Shown here: positions 51,519 to 64,000 of the stretch, one piece after another
Numbering within the stretch: the stretch's first letter is position 1
How the letters are laid out: every line of letters starts with the position of its first letter
Assembly: GCF_046630445.1 (NCBI RefSeq)
Contig: NC_092339.1
Span: 82,690,001-82,754,000 of the forward strand
Direction of reading: 5' to 3'
Length of the DNA: 64,000 bases
From: Rutidosis leptorrhynchoides
Taxonomy: Eukaryota; Streptophyta; Magnoliopsida; Asterales; Asteraceae
The notes under the pieces: model-generated
Told to the model about the DNA's origin: nothing
Seen by the model: only the letters and a program-made list of their open reading frames with translations
Databases searched by the model: none
Translations under genes and position numbers: made by a program

Positions 51519-52630
51519 CTATAAACCTATGCATTTCTTGCATCTCATTCCCCCTCCTACATTACCTTGTTGCTGGTTTCTCTCCACCTGTGGATGTCTA
51601 TCATGGTATCGTACTGCGGCGTTATTTCGCCGCTTCAAAACTTTCGCACCATGGTATACATTTAAACCTATAGTGTCGCGGGGTTCCGGCTCTTCTAGTA
51701 ATAATCCCCCCCGACTTATATCCACACCGAGATATTCACCAATCAAAGTAATAAAAATACCACCTCCTATTATGCTATGTGGACGCATCCCCCGAACCAT
51801 AGCTGATAAATAATAACCCACACAATATGGTATACTTACAGCGCTTTGTGGGTCTCGAATACACATATGGTAAAACAAATCTTGTTCATTTACTTTTTCT
51901 TTGTTCTTACTCCTTTGTGTAATCGAATTAGCTAAAAACCTATGTATCACTCTTAATTCGGCTCTATCTATATCCAAATAAGAGTAGTTTCCCCCTTTGA
52001 AACGGTGATGGCTTGTCATTTGACTCCACACACCGTGTGTATCAAAATTCTCATCTATCTTTCTACCGTTTAGTATCAATCCTCTACAATCGGCAGACGC
52101 TAACTCCTCAGGCGTATATATACGTAAAGCCTGAGCCATGTTCAGTAAAGACATGTGGCGCATCGAACCGCCTAACAAAAATCTAATAAAAGAACGATCG
52201 GTTAAACTAGCTACCCGATCATTCAACTCTATACTACATAACAACTCTTCACACCATACTTTATATACAGGTCTGCGTATGGTGAATAAACATATCCAGT
52301 CATTAAAAGAAGAATTACCATACCTCTGTACAAGTAATTCCCTAATTGCCCGGCCAATTCTACAGCTTCTAAGGGTCCCCATTCTATGACCCTCGGTACC
52401 TCAACAACCTTGGAATGAAGAGTATGCAAACCCCGTTGATATTTTGGATAATCTATCCAAAGTCTGTCAAATCTCAGGTTCGGGTGCAACTCTTCCAAAT
52501 GCATATCGGAAAAGGTCATGACTGGATGAGGTACATCCTGCTTGTAGTAGTTATCTACCTCCTGTTGTTCCAAATTCTCAGCAGGAGCATTGCGGGCTTG
52601 GGATGAAGATTCACCCCTTTCATTCTGCAA
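51519..52630 (-). pseudogene. Athila ORF1 / env-position protein, frameshifted
   Basis: It starts MQNERGESSSQARN at 52630 with an acidic, Gln-rich N-terminus, followed by the motif VIEWGPLEAVELAGQ. Near 52340-52355 the homologous frame jumps by one, and the rest runs to 51519 (ELLVQRYGNSSFNDW, RFLLGG, LYHMC-type segment DLFYHMCIRDPQ, PYCVGYYLSAMVRG). The overall pattern fits the 'Athila ORF-1' family that occupies the env position of Athila elements. I see no clear signal peptide or transmembrane anchor. Its function is not established, and this copy is broken. Family assignment rests on pattern memory, not a search. Confidence 0.6.
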
Positions 52631-54474
52631 AACACATCAAACACAAATTTTGTGCATCCAAATATGCATTAGTGTCAGCAAAATCATCAATCAAAATAAT
52701 TACAATGACATTATCAATTTATATCAAACTTAAGCTTATTTTCACATTTTTATCAAATCTACACTTTTTCAAATAAGCATATACGAAAATTTTCGCAAAG
52801 TTCATAAGCATTCAACTCAAATAACATGTCAAAATAATCATTACTAGCAATCAAACAAGTCTCAAATGGCATTATCTTTCAAAAATCAAGTTCATGAATT
52901 TTAGACTTGAAAAAGTCCACTTTAATTCTCAAAATCATGTTTAGGCTCAAAGTTTGTATCATTTAACTACCTAGACATGTTACACTACTCAATTTAGCAA
53001 TAATTCATGACAAAAATCGGCCATAACCTGTTTATATCAAAAAGCCCCAAATTTGCTCAAGAACACAAACCCTAGATTATTCAAAATTTGAAGTTTAAGG
53101 CTTCTAATCATGTTAAATAGCATCAATCTAGGTTATACAAGCATAATACATAAACAATTTAAGCCTAATTACACTAAAAAGCATCAAAATCAAATTGGGG
53201 AAAAAATAGCTCAAGAACACCTAATTTCGAATTAAATGGTGTTTAGGTGTAGAAATTTACGGTTTTTCTTGAGTAATTCTTAGATAGCATCCTTCTCAAC
53301 ATGATTTTAGCAAAAAATTTGGTGATTAACGGTTAAAAATTGGGATTTTTGGGGGTGTTTTTCGGGTTTTTCGGGTCTGTTTTCGCAGTATTTTTGCTGT
53401 GTTTTTGAGTTGTGGAGTATACTGATCGTTCAGCTCTTTTTATTTTTTTTCTGGGTTTTGGTCCCTCCGCGAGTCGCGGAGGTTTTTCACTTCTCTTTTT
53501 TTTTTGTTGTTTTTTTTTTTTATAATCATTAACTTATTAAAACAATTAAGTAATTAATTTTAAAATTTTGTTTCCCTTGTTATTTAGGACGAGGTCGTTT
53601 CGGATCGATGTCCTAGTCCGTCCTTCGACAAAATTTTAAAATTTGTCTTTTTGTAGCGATTGTTTTAAAAGCTAAGATTTTTGGGTTTTTTAATGTTTTT
53701 GGCATACTTTAAATCAATAAGATTAAAAATAATGATAATAAAAGTTCTCGTCCCTCCCTTGGGTAAAGCAATTTCGGTTCAAAGACCTAGTCTTCAACTT
53801 ACGACGAATTTTAAAAATCATATTCTTAACTTAATGAGATAAAGTAAATTTTTTTTTTTAAATTCACACAACTTAAATATAAAATTCAAAATTAAAAATT
53901 AAAAATTCACACCAAACTTAAAATTTGAAATGCATAAAATTAAAAATTCATATTTTAAAAATTAAAAATTCACACCAAACTTAATTTTAAAAATTTATAA
54001 ATTCATATCAAACTTATATTAATTTTTCAAATATTTACAATTTTAAATATATTGTTTTTACAGAGTTTACAATATTAATTTAAGATTTAAATATTAATTT
54101 TAAAAACATGGTAAAAATAAAATTAAAAATCTTTTTGTCTTTTTATCCTACTTTAATCAATCAAATATTATCAAAAATATGCGCCCCTCTTTTCGGTAAA
54201 GTAATTTCGGTTCCAAGACCTAATTTAACTCATGACGAATTTTTGAAATATTTTGGGTTGATTGATTAAAGATATTTATACCTTAAGAATAAACGTTAAA
54301 TTTCGCAGTGATGTAATAAATTTTTGAATGATATCAATAATTTCGGTCGCCAAACCTAATTTTATTCAATATCAATTTAATACTTTTTAGCGAACAAATT
54401 AGCGTTTATTATCAAAAGGTTAAAAATATAAATAAAAATAAAAACTGTACAGACATACCTGTGAAATAGATTTC
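52631..54474 (-). other. Athila spacer between ORFs
   Basis: This is non-coding and AT-rich. It includes the single palindrome CCTCCGCGAGTCGCGGAGG (53464-53482) and three similar blocks of the form 'taatttcggt..aagacctaatt' near 53770, 54205 and 54345, which suggest an old internal repeat of about 150-430 bp spacing. Confidence 0.55.
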
Positions 54475-54891
54475 TTAGTTATATGATCTATTCCATTCAT
54501 AAGATAGTCGGTTTAATTGGTTTTCCATGGCTCCAAAGGCGTAACCTCGAGCATTCAGTGTCTTTTCTTCTAAACATATGAACGGTCCGTCTCTGCATAA
54601 AGTAACAAATTCGGTATTTGAATAGGTTTGATTATTTGAACATTTACCTCCATGTGACCATTTTCCGCATTTGTGACATCGTTCTAGGTGTCGTGCTCTT
54701 CTTTTCGCTGCGGATTTTGATTTTCCTTTACCAAATTGTAACTTATTATCTTCGCATCTGGATCCTTTTCTAACTCCGTCCATTCTTTCTCTGATTACTG
54801 ATACTAATTCGCTCGGTAGTATGTCATTATTACGTTTAGTGATCAAAGCGTGTAGCATTAGACCATGGTTTAGTTCACAGGCAGTCTTCAT
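54475..54891 (-). CDS. Small Athila ORF with zinc-knuckle-like motif
   Basis: This 138-codon frame is intact and starts MKTACELNHGLML. Its middle is strongly basic (KGKSKSAAKRRARHLER) and leads into CHKCGKWSHGGKC, a CX2CX4HX3C pattern close to the retroviral CX2CX4HX4C knuckle. The C-terminal half is neutral. It starts 172 bp past the gag-pol stop, in the same orientation, where spliced or subgenomic genes of LTR elements lie. The Gag of this element has its own knuckle, so this may be an accessory nucleic-acid-binding protein. I do not recognise the family. Confidence 0.55.
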   Translation of the reverse strand: MKTACELNHGLMLHALITKRNNDILPSELVSVIRERMDGVRKGSRCEDNKLQFGKGKSKSAAKRRARHLERCHKCGKWSHGGKCSNNQTYSNTEFVTLCRDGPFICLEEKTLNARGYAFGAMENQLNRLSYEWNRSYN

Positions 54892-55063
54892 TTTGTAAAA
54901 ACCTAAAAAAAATAAAAATTCAGAATGGGGGGAGAAGACTAGTTCTTTAGGGTCTGCTAGGGAAAGACCATACGTGTTCCATTTTCGAGAACTACACGAA
55001 AACAGACAATCTAACTCTAACAGAAATACATATTATCCTTTAAAGACTTGATTCTCCCCACAC

Positions 55064-58000
55064 TTAGTTAGCTGTGGTGTCGAAATTGTGATTAACTTCG
55101 TTGTCGACTTCCATCGGACCATGTATGTAATGTTTAACTCTGTGACCATTAACTTTAAATTCAATCCCATTTGAATTTATCAATTCTATCGTTCCGTATG
55201 GGAAAACTCTTTTGACTATGAATGGTCCAGACCATCTTGATTTCAATTTTCCAGGAAATAGCTTGAATCGTGAATTGAAAAGAAGAACTCTGTCTCCTTC
55301 TTTAAATTCTTTTGAACTTCTGATTCTTTTATCATGCCATTTCTTCGTTCTTTCTTTATAGATTAACGAATTTTCGTATGCTTCATGTCTTAATTCTTCT
55401 AATTCGTTTAGTTGACTTAATCGTAGACGTCCAGCTTCATGTAAATCAAGATTACATGTCTTCAAAGCCCAAAATGCTTTGTGTTCAATTTCTACTGGAA
55501 GATGACATGCTTTTTCATAAACAAGTCTAAAAGGTGTGGTTCCAATTGGAGTTTTGTAGGCTGTTCTAAAAGCCCAGAGTGCATCCTCCAATTTAATGGA
55601 CCATTCCTTCGGATTTGATCCTACGGTTTTCTCTAGAATACGTTTTAAAGCTCGGTTGGTATTTTCAACTTGTCCACTTGTTTGTGGATGATATGCGGTG
55701 GAGATTTTATGAGTTACTCCATATCTTTTAAGAACTTTCTCAAGTTGATTATTACAGAAATGAGTACCCCGATCACTTATTAAAGCTTTCGGTGTTCCAA
55801 ACCTTGCAAAAAGACGTTTTAAAAAGTTGACTACAACTCGTGCATCGTTAGTTGGGAGAGCTTGTGCTTCCGCCCATTTAGATACATAATCAATGGCTAC
55901 GAGTATATATAGATTATTATGAGATTTTGGAAATGGACCCATAAAGTCAATACCCCAAATGTCAAATACTTCACATACTTGGATGACATTTTGTGGCATT
56001 TCATCACGTTGACTTATTTTTCCGGCCCTTTGACATGCATCACAGGATTTGCAAAGAAGGTGTGCGTCTTTGTAAATTGTAGGCCAATAGAATCCAGCTT
56101 CATAAACTTTTCTTGCTGTTAGTTGAGGCCCATAATGCCCTCCTGTTGGTCCTGTGTGACAATGGTTTAAAATTTTACTAGCTTCATCTCCAAATACACA
56201 TCGGCGTATTATTCCATCGGGACAACTTTTAAACAGATGTGGATCTTCCCAGAAATAGTGTTTTATATCACTGAAGAATTTCTTTCGTTTTTGGTACGAT
56301 AATCCTTTTTCAAGGAATCCACATACTAAATAATTTGCATAGTCTGCAAACCATGGGATTTCTTTATAATCTATCTTCAATAGATATTCATCAGGAAAGT
56401 TGTCTTGTATGGCCGATTCATTCAGAACTTCCAATTCGGGATTTTCAAGACGAGAAAGATTATCAGCGGCGAGATTTTCTGCTCCTCTTTTATCTCGGAT
56501 TTCAATATCAAACTCTTGTAAGAGTAAGATCCAACGGATTAATCTTGGTTTAGCATCTTGTTTTGAAAATAGGTATCTAAGAGCAGAATGGTCGGTATAG
56601 ACCACCGTTTTTGCTAGAACGAGATATGATCGAAATTTGTCAAAAGCAAAGACAATAGCAAGGAGTTCTTTTTCAGTAGTTGTATAGTTCGTTTGTGCTC
56701 CTTGTAATGTCTTACTAGCATAATATATAGGTTGAAATCGTTTTTCAATCCTTTGTCCTAAAACGGCTCCCATTGCAAAATCACTTGCATCGCACATTAG
56801 TTCAAATGGTAGATTCCAATTTGGTGTTATCATGATCGGTGCATTAGTGAGTTTCTCTTTAAGAATATTAAAAGATTTGATACATTCATCTGAAAAGATG
56901 AATGGCGCATCCTTTTCTAGGAGTTTATTCATAGGAGTGGCAATTTTCGAAAAATCTTTTATGAAACGTCGGTAAAAACCGGCATGCCCTAGAAAACTCC
57001 TAACTCCTCTAACATTGGTGGGATGTGGAAGTTTAGCAATTACATCTACTTTAGCTCTATCCACTTCAATTCCTTCTTTTGAAATTTTATGTCCAAGAAC
57101 GATGCCTTCTTTAACCATGAAATGGCATTTCTCCCAATTAAGTACTAGATTTGATTGTTCGCATCTAATTAGCATTCGTTCCAGATTAACTAGACATGAT
57201 TTAAATGTATCACCGAAGACTGAAAAGTCATCCATGAATACTTCCATGCATTCTTCTATCATGTCGTGAAAAATCGCCATCATGCACCTTTGAAAGGTTG
57301 CAGGGGCGTTACAAAGTCCAAATGGCATGCGTTTGTAAGCAAAAGTACCATAAGGGCACGTGAATGTGGTTTTCTCTTGATCTTCGGGTGCTATTGGAAT
57401 TTGAAAATATCTGGAAAATCCATCTAGAAAACAATAGTAACTATTTCCGGATAATCTTTCCAACATTTGATCTATGAAAGGTAAGGGAAAGTGATCTTTT
57501 CTGGTGGCGTCATTTAATTTTCTATAATCAATACATACACGCCATCCTGTTACAGTCCTAGTAGGAATAAGCTCATTTTTCTCATTTGTAATGACAGTCA
57601 TGCCACCCTTCTTAGGTACGCATTGAACTGGGCTTACCCATGGACTATCAGAGATTGGATAAATTAAACCTGCATCTAGCAGTTTAATAATCTCTTTCTT
57701 AACTACATCTTGCATATTAGGATTTAGTCTTCGTTGGCGTTGCACATACGTTTTATGACCTTCTTCCATAAGGATTTTATGTATGCAATACGAAGGACTT
57801 ATTCCTTTAATATCATGAATCTTCCATGCAATGGCTGGTTTATGAGCTTTCAACACAGAAATGAGTTGTGATTTCTCATTTTCAGTAAGAGAAGACGATA
57901 TTATTACAGGTAATTCAGATTCACCATGTAAATAAGCGTATTCCAAATGGTTTGGAAGTGGCTTTAACTCTAATTTCGGAGGTTCTTCTATCGATGATTT

Positions 58001-60652
58001 ATATCGATATCTGTCTTCTTCTTTTAGCATTTGAATTTCTTCTGTTGTTGGTTCATATCCATTAGCTATAAGTGTAGCTAACATTTCAGCTTCATCAATT
58101 GGTTCATTACCTTCTCCTAAAGAACATTCTCCTGTTCCTTGTAATTCTGGAAATTCTTCTAATAATTCTGCATGTGCATCTATAGTTTGAATATAATAAC
58201 ATGTATCATCTGCAGATTGTGGTTGTTGCATTGCTCTATCAACTGAAAAGGTAACACTCTCATCCTCTATACTTAGGGTCAGTTTCTTACCGAACACGTC
58301 TATCATTGCTTTAGCCGTGTTTAAGAATGGTCTTCCTAATATGAGAGGAACTTGAGAATCTTCTTCCATGTCCAAAACAACAAAATCTACTGGAAATACT
58401 AAAGTACCAACTTTAACTAGCATGTTCTCCATTATCCCTCTAGGATATTTTATTGATCTATCGGCTAGTTGTATGCTTATTCTGGTTGGTTTCAATTCTC
58501 CAAGGTCTAGTTTAGCGTATAGTGAATACGGCATTAGATTTATACTAGCACCTAAGTCTGCCAATGCTTCTATTGAACTAAGACTACCCAGAAAACATGG
58601 AATTGTGAAACTTCCTGGATCAGATAGTTTTTCTGGTATCTTATTCAACAGCACTGCTGAACAATTAGCATTCATAGTAACAGCCGAGAGTTCTTCCATT
58701 TTCTTTCTATTTGAGATTAGATCTTTCAAGAATTTAGCATATCTTGGCATTCCTGAAATCACATCAATGAAAGGAAGATTTACATTTATCTGTTTAAACA
58801 TATCCAAGAATTTGGATTGCTCGGCTTCAAGTTTTTCTTTCTTCATTTTACTCGGATAAGGAAGTGGTGGTTGGTATGGTTTAACATAAGATTTATCCTT
58901 AACTGTGTTATTTTCATTAACCTTTTCAACTACCGGTTCTTTTTCCTTATCTTGATCAGGTTGTGGTTCTTGTGGAGTAGGAATAGTTTCATCAGAAGTT
59001 ACAGGTATTTCAGGTGGTTTAAGTGTTGTACCACTTCTTGTGGTAATAGCTTTAGCTGTTTCATTCCGGGGGTTAGCATTTGTATCGCTTGGTAAACTTC
59101 TCGGTTTTCTTTCACCTATTAACCTTGCTAGGTTACTTACTTCTTGTTCCAGATTTTGAATAGAAGCTTGTTGATTTCTAAATGCTTGAGCATTTTGTTC
59201 ATTGGTTTGTTTTTGAGATGTGAAAAACTGCATTTGAGTTTCAACTAGCTTCGTCATCATATCTTCTAAATTCGGCTTTTTATCATCGGTTTGTTGTGGT
59301 GGTTTGTTTTGAAAATTAGGTCTTTGCTGATTGTAAGTATTATTGGATACTTGTTGATTGCTAGGACCTTGTTGGTTGTTGTATGGAATATTTCGGTTAT
59401 AATTCTGGTTTTGATTGTAAATCGGTCTTGGCGGTTGATAATTATTCTGATAATTATTTCCAGGCCTTTGGTTTATGTATGAAATATTCTCTCTTTGTTC
59501 CATTGTTAATTCAATACTGAGACAATCTTTTGTCAAATGTGGTCCTCCACACTGCTCACAACTAATTCGTATTGAGTGAATATCTTTAGTCATCTTTTCC
59601 ATTCGTCTCTCGAAAGCATCTATCTTTGCGGAAATGGAATCTAAGTCATGGCTAGAATCGGCTCTAGCTGCTTTAGATGATCTAATGATATCTTTTTCTT
59701 GGTGCCACTCATGTGAGTGGGAAGCAGTGTTATCAATAATTTTGTAAGCATCAGTTTCGGTTTTCTTCATAATAGAACCACCAGCTGCTATATCTATGTC
59801 TTTTCTTGTAGTGATGTCGCATCCTCGGTAGAATATTTGTACTATTTGACAGGTGTCTAAACCATGTTGCGGACATCCTCTTAATAACTTTCCATATCTT
59901 GTCCATGCCTCATATAGAGTTTCATTTGGTTTCTGTGTGAACGTAACAATTTCTGCTTGAAGTCTTACGGCTTTAGATGCAGGAAAGAATTGTTTAAGAA
60001 ATTTGTCAATTAAAACGTCCCATGTATCGATCGCCCCTTCAGGTAACGATTCCAACCAATCTTTGGCTTCTCCCTTTAAAGTCCAGGGAAATAACATGAG
60101 ATATATCTGTTCATCCTCCACTTCTCGTATTTTAAATAGTGTGCAGATTCTATTAAAGGTACGTAGATGTTCATTTGGATCTTCCTTCGGCGCACCACTA
60201 AATTGGCATTGATTAGTCACCATGTGTAGAATTTGTCCTTTGATTTCATAATCTGGCGCATTAATGTCTGGATGAGTAATTGCGTGACCTTGGCCAGTGC
60301 GTTTAGCTCTCATTCGGTCTTCCATACTTAAAGGTTCCAGATTCTCCATAATTGAATTTGTTGAATCGGAATCACTAGATGATTCTGATTTAATAGTTCG
60401 TTCCTCAACAATCTCTGTTTGAATGATTGGTGGCTCCGGAGGAAAGTTTAATGGTTCAGGATCTATGAACCGTTCCTGAATATTTTCCGGATTCTCAATT
60501 GTGAGGTTGGGTTCAAAAAATGGATTATCGGAAATTTGAACTGAAGTACTTGGTTGACTGGATGACGATTCTAAAGAAAAATCAACGGCGGTTATATTTG
60601 TTAAACGATGTCTTGATCGAGTTACAGGTGGTGAACGTCTTGCTCGGTGCAT
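55064..60652 (-). CDS. Athila gag-pol polyprotein, uninterrupted
   Basis: One 1862-codon frame encodes capsid-like Gag, protease, RT, RNase H and integrase for reverse transcription and insertion of the element. Visible landmarks by residue: Gag core ([18 protein letters not shown]) near 215; knuckle [13 protein letters not shown] near 366; an Asn/Gln-rich stretch after it; protease [12 protein letters not shown] near 697 (DLGA in place of DTGA, as is usual in Athila); RT with [25 protein letters not shown] and [11 protein letters not shown] near 1142; RNase [14 protein letters not shown] near 1287; integrase [11 protein letters not shown] near 1569, SDRGTHFCN near 1626 and [11 protein letters not shown] near 1663. 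No stop or frameshift is seen, so the copy may still be competent. The start chosen is the first in-frame Met, [10 protein letters not shown]. Confidence 0.93.
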   Translation of the reverse strand: MHRARRSPPVTRSRHRLTNITAVDFSLESSSSQPSTSVQISDNPFFEPNLTIENPENIQERFIDPEPLNFPPEPPIIQTEIVEERTIKSESSSDSDSTNSIMENLEPLSMEDRMRAKRTGQGHAITHPDINAPDYEIKGQILHMVTNQCQFSGAPKEDPNEHLRTFNRICTLFKIREVEDEQIYLMLFPWTLKGEAKDWLESLPEGAIDTWDVLIDKFLKQFFPASKAVRLQAEIVTFTQKPNETLYEAWTRYGKLLRGCPQHGLDTCQIVQIFYRGCDITTRKDIDIAAGGSIMKKTETDAYKIIDNTASHSHEWHQEKDIIRSSKAARADSSHDLDSISAKIDAFERRMEKMTKDIHSIRISCEQCGGPHLTKDCLSIELTMEQRENISYINQRPGNNYQNNYQPPRPIYNQNQNYNRNIPYNNQQGPSNQQVSNNTYNQQRPNFQNKPPQQTDDKKPNLEDMMTKLVETQMQFFTSQKQTNEQNAQAFRNQQASIQNLEQEVSNLARLIGERKPRSLPSDTNANPRNETAKAITTRSGTTLKPPEIPVTSDETIPTPQEPQPDQDKEKEPVVEKVNENNTVKDKSYVKPYQPPLPYPSKMKKEKLEAEQSKFLDMFKQINVNLPFIDVISGMPRYAKFLKDLISNRKKMEELSAVTMNANCSAVLLNKIPEKLSDPGSFTIPCFLGSLSSIEALADLGASINLMPYSLYAKLDLGELKPTRISIQLADRSIKYPRGIMENMLVKVGTLVFPVDFVVLDMEEDSQVPLILGRPFLNTAKAMIDVFGKKLTLSIEDESVTFSVDRAMQQPQSADDTCYYIQTIDAHAELLEEFPELQGTGECSLGEGNEPIDEAEMLATLIANGYEPTTEEIQMLKEEDRYRYKSSIEEPPKLELKPLPNHLEYAYLHGESELPVIISSSLTENEKSQLISVLKAHKPAIAWKIHDIKGISPSYCIHKILMEEGHKTYVQRQRRLNPNMQDVVKKEIIKLLDAGLIYPISDSPWVSPVQCVPKKGGMTVITNEKNELIPTRTVTGWRVCIDYRKLNDATRKDHFPLPFIDQMLERLSGNSYYCFLDGFSRYFQIPIAPEDQEKTTFTCPYGTFAYKRMPFGLCNAPATFQRCMMAIFHDMIEECMEVFMDDFSVFGDTFKSCLVNLERMLIRCEQSNLVLNWEKCHFMVKEGIVLGHKISKEGIEVDRAKVDVIAKLPHPTNVRGVRSFLGHAGFYRRFIKDFSKIATPMNKLLEKDAPFIFSDECIKSFNILKEKLTNAPIMITPNWNLPFELMCDASDFAMGAVLGQRIEKRFQPIYYASKTLQGAQTNYTTTEKELLAIVFAFDKFRSYLVLAKTVVYTDHSALRYLFSKQDAKPRLIRWILLLQEFDIEIRDKRGAENLAADNLSRLENPELEVLNESAIQDNFPDEYLLKIDYKEIPWFADYANYLVCGFLEKGLSYQKRKKFFSDIKHYFWEDPHLFKSCPDGIIRRCVFGDEASKILNHCHTGPTGGHYGPQLTARKVYEAGFYWPTIYKDAHLLCKSCDACQRAGKISQRDEMPQNVIQVCEVFDIWGIDFMGPFPKSHNNLYILVAIDYVSKWAEAQALPTNDARVVVNFLKRLFARFGTPKALISDRGTHFCNNQLEKVLKRYGVTHKISTAYHPQTSGQVENTNRALKRILEKTVGSNPKEWSIKLEDALWAFRTAYKTPIGTTPFRLVYEKACHLPVEIEHKAFWALKTCNLDLHEAGRLRLSQLNELEELRHEAYENSLIYKERTKKWHDKRIRSSKEFKEGDRVLLFNSRFKLFPGKLKSRWSGPFIVKRVFPYGTIELINSNGIEFKVNGHRVKHYIHGPMEVDNEVNHNFDTTAN

Positions 60653-62049
60653 TCACTGAATATCCTATTAGTTTTTTAAAAAGGAAAGAAAAATTATAAT
60701 AAGTTATCCAATCAATAGACTTTTCTGATTTTGCCCACGTTTCGAATAGCCAAAAGATGCAGCAGAGGGGCAGGATTCGTTTGGTCTCAATATAATTGAG
60801 GACTGTTTGGCTCCAATAACCCGGTCCACGTACAAATCCAACTATTACTACGAACCAGAAAATTTTGATGTCTATCAATTTAACCACTCAAAATAAATTT
60901 TCGTAATTTTAAGAAATTTAGATAAGAAGTAGAATAAAAATCTATGTCCTAAAACTAGAATAGCGAGAAATAAGAGAGAAAAAGAGTTCGTCGAAAAAGG
61001 TCGAAAAAGAAAAAAAAAAAAAAATGGTTGAAAAATAAAAGGTGACGGAAAAATAAAAGAAACTTATAAAAACTTAAAAATACTTTACTAACCTAACCTT
61101 ATTACTACAACTAACTTAAAATTATAATCGCAAATTGAAATTATTAATTGGAATGATAATTGGTACATAGTAAAAGGTCTAAAAATATTAAAGCTTACAG
61201 GAAAAACTAAATCCCAAATGGAAATAACTTAAAAAGAAACTAAAACTTAAAAAGGCGTCGCAAAATTCTAAAGCACCTAAATCTTAGTCTAAAGAAAAAG
61301 CACTTAAGGAATTCTACGGCAAAGCCTAAAAATCTAGGAGTAAAAATAACTATAGCAAAAACTAAGTTTAAAATTAAATATGAGCTAAAAAAATACAAAT
61401 ATTACGCTACAACGATTAAAAAGGTACAAAATATAAAAATATACAAAAAGTTGTAAAAAGTACAATTTTTTTATAAAAATATTATTTTTATATTATTTAT
61501 TTTATTAAACTATTAATTTTACAATTTTAATAAAACTAATTAATACTAAATACATAAATTAAATAAAAAGTAAAAATAAAACTAAAACTAATAATAATAA
61601 TAATAATAATAATTAGGTTAAATAATAATTATAATTAATTAAAAATCGTAATTAATGCAGGATTAGGGTTTCTGTGCGCGTGTCAGATGGTCTCCGCGAG
61701 TCGCGGCAATTAAAGCTTTAAACCCCGCGAGTCGCGGGGTTCAGAAATTCAGTTGACAGGTTTGAATTTTTACGCGTTTTTCTTTTTTTTTTCTTTTTTT
61801 TTTCTTTTCTGTTTTTAAATAAATAAAAGATTTTAAAATAAAACTTATATTTTTATAAACTAAAATAAAAATAAAGAAACTTATAAAACTTAAATATTTA
61901 ACAAAATCTTAAAAATACATATATTTTTGTTTTTCTCTTTATATTTTTCGAATATTTAAAACGTATTTTTACAAAATGAATTTTAATAAAAGTAAACAAA
62001 AAATCTTTTTTTTTTTTATATTAGCGTTGCGCTTCCGGCTTATAAGAGT
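60653..62049 (-). other. Athila 5' leader
   Basis: A 1.4-kb non-coding, A-rich leader (on the plus strand) lies between the primer binding site and gag. It carries a pair of GC palindromes (61692-61706 and 61723-61739) and (AAT)n near 61590. Confidence 0.7.
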
Positions 62050-62067
62050 TCCCCGGCAGCGGCGCCA
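62050..62067 (-). other. Primer binding site, tRNA-Asp type
   Basis: The minus strand reads TGGCGCCGCTGCCGGGGA, eight bases from the LTR end. It differs at one position from the tRNA-Asp-complementary site common in Athila and Tat elements. Confidence 0.85.
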
Positions 62068-62075
62068 AAAATACT

Positions 62076-64000
62076 TGATGTGCAGCGGGGTGTATATAAA
62101 ATAGCTTATATTTTACTAGGAAAAACTATTAAATACGATACAATTTTACACAAGATATTTATTTATTTATAGAATGGATATACTTAAACCTTGCTACAAC
62201 ACTTATAGGCAGTGTACCTAATCGTACAGTAGTGTAGTTTTTAGTAAGTCCGGTTCGTTCCACAGGGAAATCTTTAAACAAAGCTCAACGCTATATTAGT
62301 TTACTTTTATTAAAAATACAAATATATATATAAGTAATATTATTATTATAAAGGGGGGTTTTTACCGTTTAATGACCGGTTTGTCGATTTTAAGACTTTA
62401 GTCGCAGTTAAAACCTAATGTAAAATATAAAATAAATACAAGATTTAAATTAAAGCGTAAAGTAAATAACGATAATGAAATTGCGAATAATAAAAATGCG
62501 ATAAAATAAAATTGCGATAATTAAAAAGTACGATAATTAAAAGTGCGATTAAATAACAATAAATAAAAGTGCGATAATTAGAAGTGCAATTAAATATAAA
62601 ATAAAGGAAATTAAATATGAAATAAAAGAATTATGCTTATTTAAACTTCCGTAATCATGATGTTCGACGTGTTGATTTTAGTTTTATGCCCATGGGTTAA
62701 TTGTCCTTTGTCCTGGATTATTTAATATGTCCGTCTGGTTTTTGTCCATAACAGTCCATCAGTCATAAATATAAATTGCAAGTGTCCTTGTCAAATTATT
62801 ATTATACCCGAAGTTAAATATTCCAACTAATTGGGGATTCGAATTGTAACAAGGTTTTAATACTTTGTTTAATGAATACACCAGGTTATCGACTGCGTGT
62901 AAACCAAGGTTTTACTACTTTGTTAACAATTACACCAATTACCCTTGAATGTAATTTCACCCCTGTTTTAATTATTCTAGTGGCTATTAATCCATTCCCG
63001 TGTCCGGTTAAATGAACGATTATTCGTACATATAAATACCCCGCCCATCGTGTCCGATCGAGTGTATATGGTAATTTATAGGGACGCCCAATTGTAAATC
63101 TTTATATTAACATTAACAAACTTTCATTTAGTTAAACAAATATAAAGCCCATTAATAGCCCATAGTCTAATTTCCACAAGTGTCGTTCTTTTATCCAAAC
63201 CCCAATTATGGTACAAAGCCCAATTACCCAATTTTAGTAATTAGCCCAACATCATGATTACTTCGTTTTAAATAAGCATAATAATAACTTAGCTACGAGA
63301 CATTAATGTAAAAAGGTTGAACATAACTTACAATGATTAAAAATAGCGTAGCGTTACACGGACAGAATTTCGACTTACACCCTTACAACATTCGCTAACA
63401 TACCCTTATTATTAGAATTAAAATTAAAATTAAAATATAAATTATATATATAAATATAAATTTTACGTATGAAGAGGAAGAAAAAGATGATGAATTTTGA
63501 TCAGAATTCGGTTGGCTTTATAGCCAGAGTTGATTTTTGGGGCTCCGCGACTCGCGGCAAAATGCTCTTCAAACTCCGCGAGTCACGGAGATAGAAATTA
63601 CAGCTCAGTCCTTGGAGTTTTCTCTGCCGACGGTTTTTAATATATATATATAATATATATATAATTAATATAATTAATTATATATTATATTATATTTATA
63701 TACATAGTTAACTTGTAATTTTTAGTCCGTTGCGTCGAGTGTTAAGAGTTGACTCTGGTCCCGGTTCCGGATTTTCGAACGTCCTCGCGTACAATTTAAT
63801 ATCTTGTACTTTGCGTTTTGAATCTTGTACTTTTGTAATTTCGAGACGTTTCTTATCAATAATTGGAACCTTTTTGATTGTCTTTTGTACTTTTGAGCTT
63901 TTTGGTCGTTTGCGTCTTCAATTCGTCGAATCTGTCTTTTGTCTTCACCTTTTATTATTTAAACGAATATCACTTGTAAATAGAACAATTGCAACTAAAA
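62076..64000 (-). repeat. Athila 5' LTR, cut by the window end
   Basis: It aligns without gaps to 47226-49150 at an offset of 14850. GC palindromes are at 63543-63557 and 63574-63590, the second altered by one base (GAGTCACGG). About 57 bp should remain beyond the window. Confidence 0.95.

Larger units (their letters stand above)
47226..64000 (-). mobile_element. Athila-type Gypsy retrotransposon, right end cut by the window
   Basis: On the minus strand: 5' LTR (62076 to beyond 64000), tRNA-Asp-type primer binding site, a 1.4-kb leader, an intact gag-pol (60652-55064), a small zinc-knuckle-like ORF, an Athila ORF1/env-like frame, a 3' untranslated region and the 3' LTR. If the right LTR is full length the element ends near 64057, giving about 16.8 kb. 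It is inserted in the RT of chromovirus 1; the left flank GAGAC should be repeated beyond the window. Confidence 0.93.

Noticed and set aside
51286..51813. 175-codon plus-strand open frame
   Set aside because: It mirrors the Athila ORF1-like gene on the opposite strand and shows no domain of its own.
58368..59095. Plus-strand open frames of 163 and 92 codons
   Set aside because: Both are antisense to the intact Athila gag-pol frame and are explained by its codon use.

Overview
The window is nuclear plant DNA: AT-rich, one intron-split host gene and deep stacks of LTR retrotransposons. The families resemble those of eudicots, probably Asteraceae; that placement is an inference from general resemblance, not proven here.

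The only host gene I can support is HEMC (porphobilinogen deaminase / hydroxymethylbilane synthase), on the + strand at 25139-28787. It has five exons, a predicted plastid transit peptide and all catalytic landmarks. A SINE sits in its intron 1, a probable MITE in intron 3, and another MITE lies just upstream of its TATA box.

Left of HEMC: a Gypsy LTR fragment (1-1203), a 3.07-kb solo Gypsy LTR with a target-site duplication (4216-7281), then a nest. A LINE tail (about 8940-9616 and 22478-22594) was split by a minus-strand Tork-like Copia (9617-22477). That element's LTR was in turn split by a plus-strand Copia (9682-16144). Target-site duplications define each step. The inner Copia is the most unusual object in the window. 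Its two 238-bp LTRs read as identical, but its interior is a decayed composite: an array of bulged hairpins whose stems differ yet stay paired, a Harbinger-type MITE, a piece of Tork LTR, a minisatellite, broken integrase/RT/RNase H, and a fragment of a host poly(A)-binding-protein gene fused into the RNase H region.

Right of HEMC: a second nest, all elements on the minus strand. An Ale-like Copia (from about 30066) was interrupted by a second Tork-like Copia (31288). That was interrupted by chromovirus 1 (32739), which received chromovirus 2 (36331-46005) in its integrase and an Athila element (47226 to beyond the window end) in its reverse transcriptase. Chromovirus 2 is complete except for two TGG-to-TAG nonsense changes. 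The Athila element has an uninterrupted 1862-codon gag-pol and LTRs differing at only about seven positions over 1.9 kb, so it is young.

Several unrelated families here carry a pair of short GC-rich palindromes in otherwise AT-rich LTR or leader DNA.
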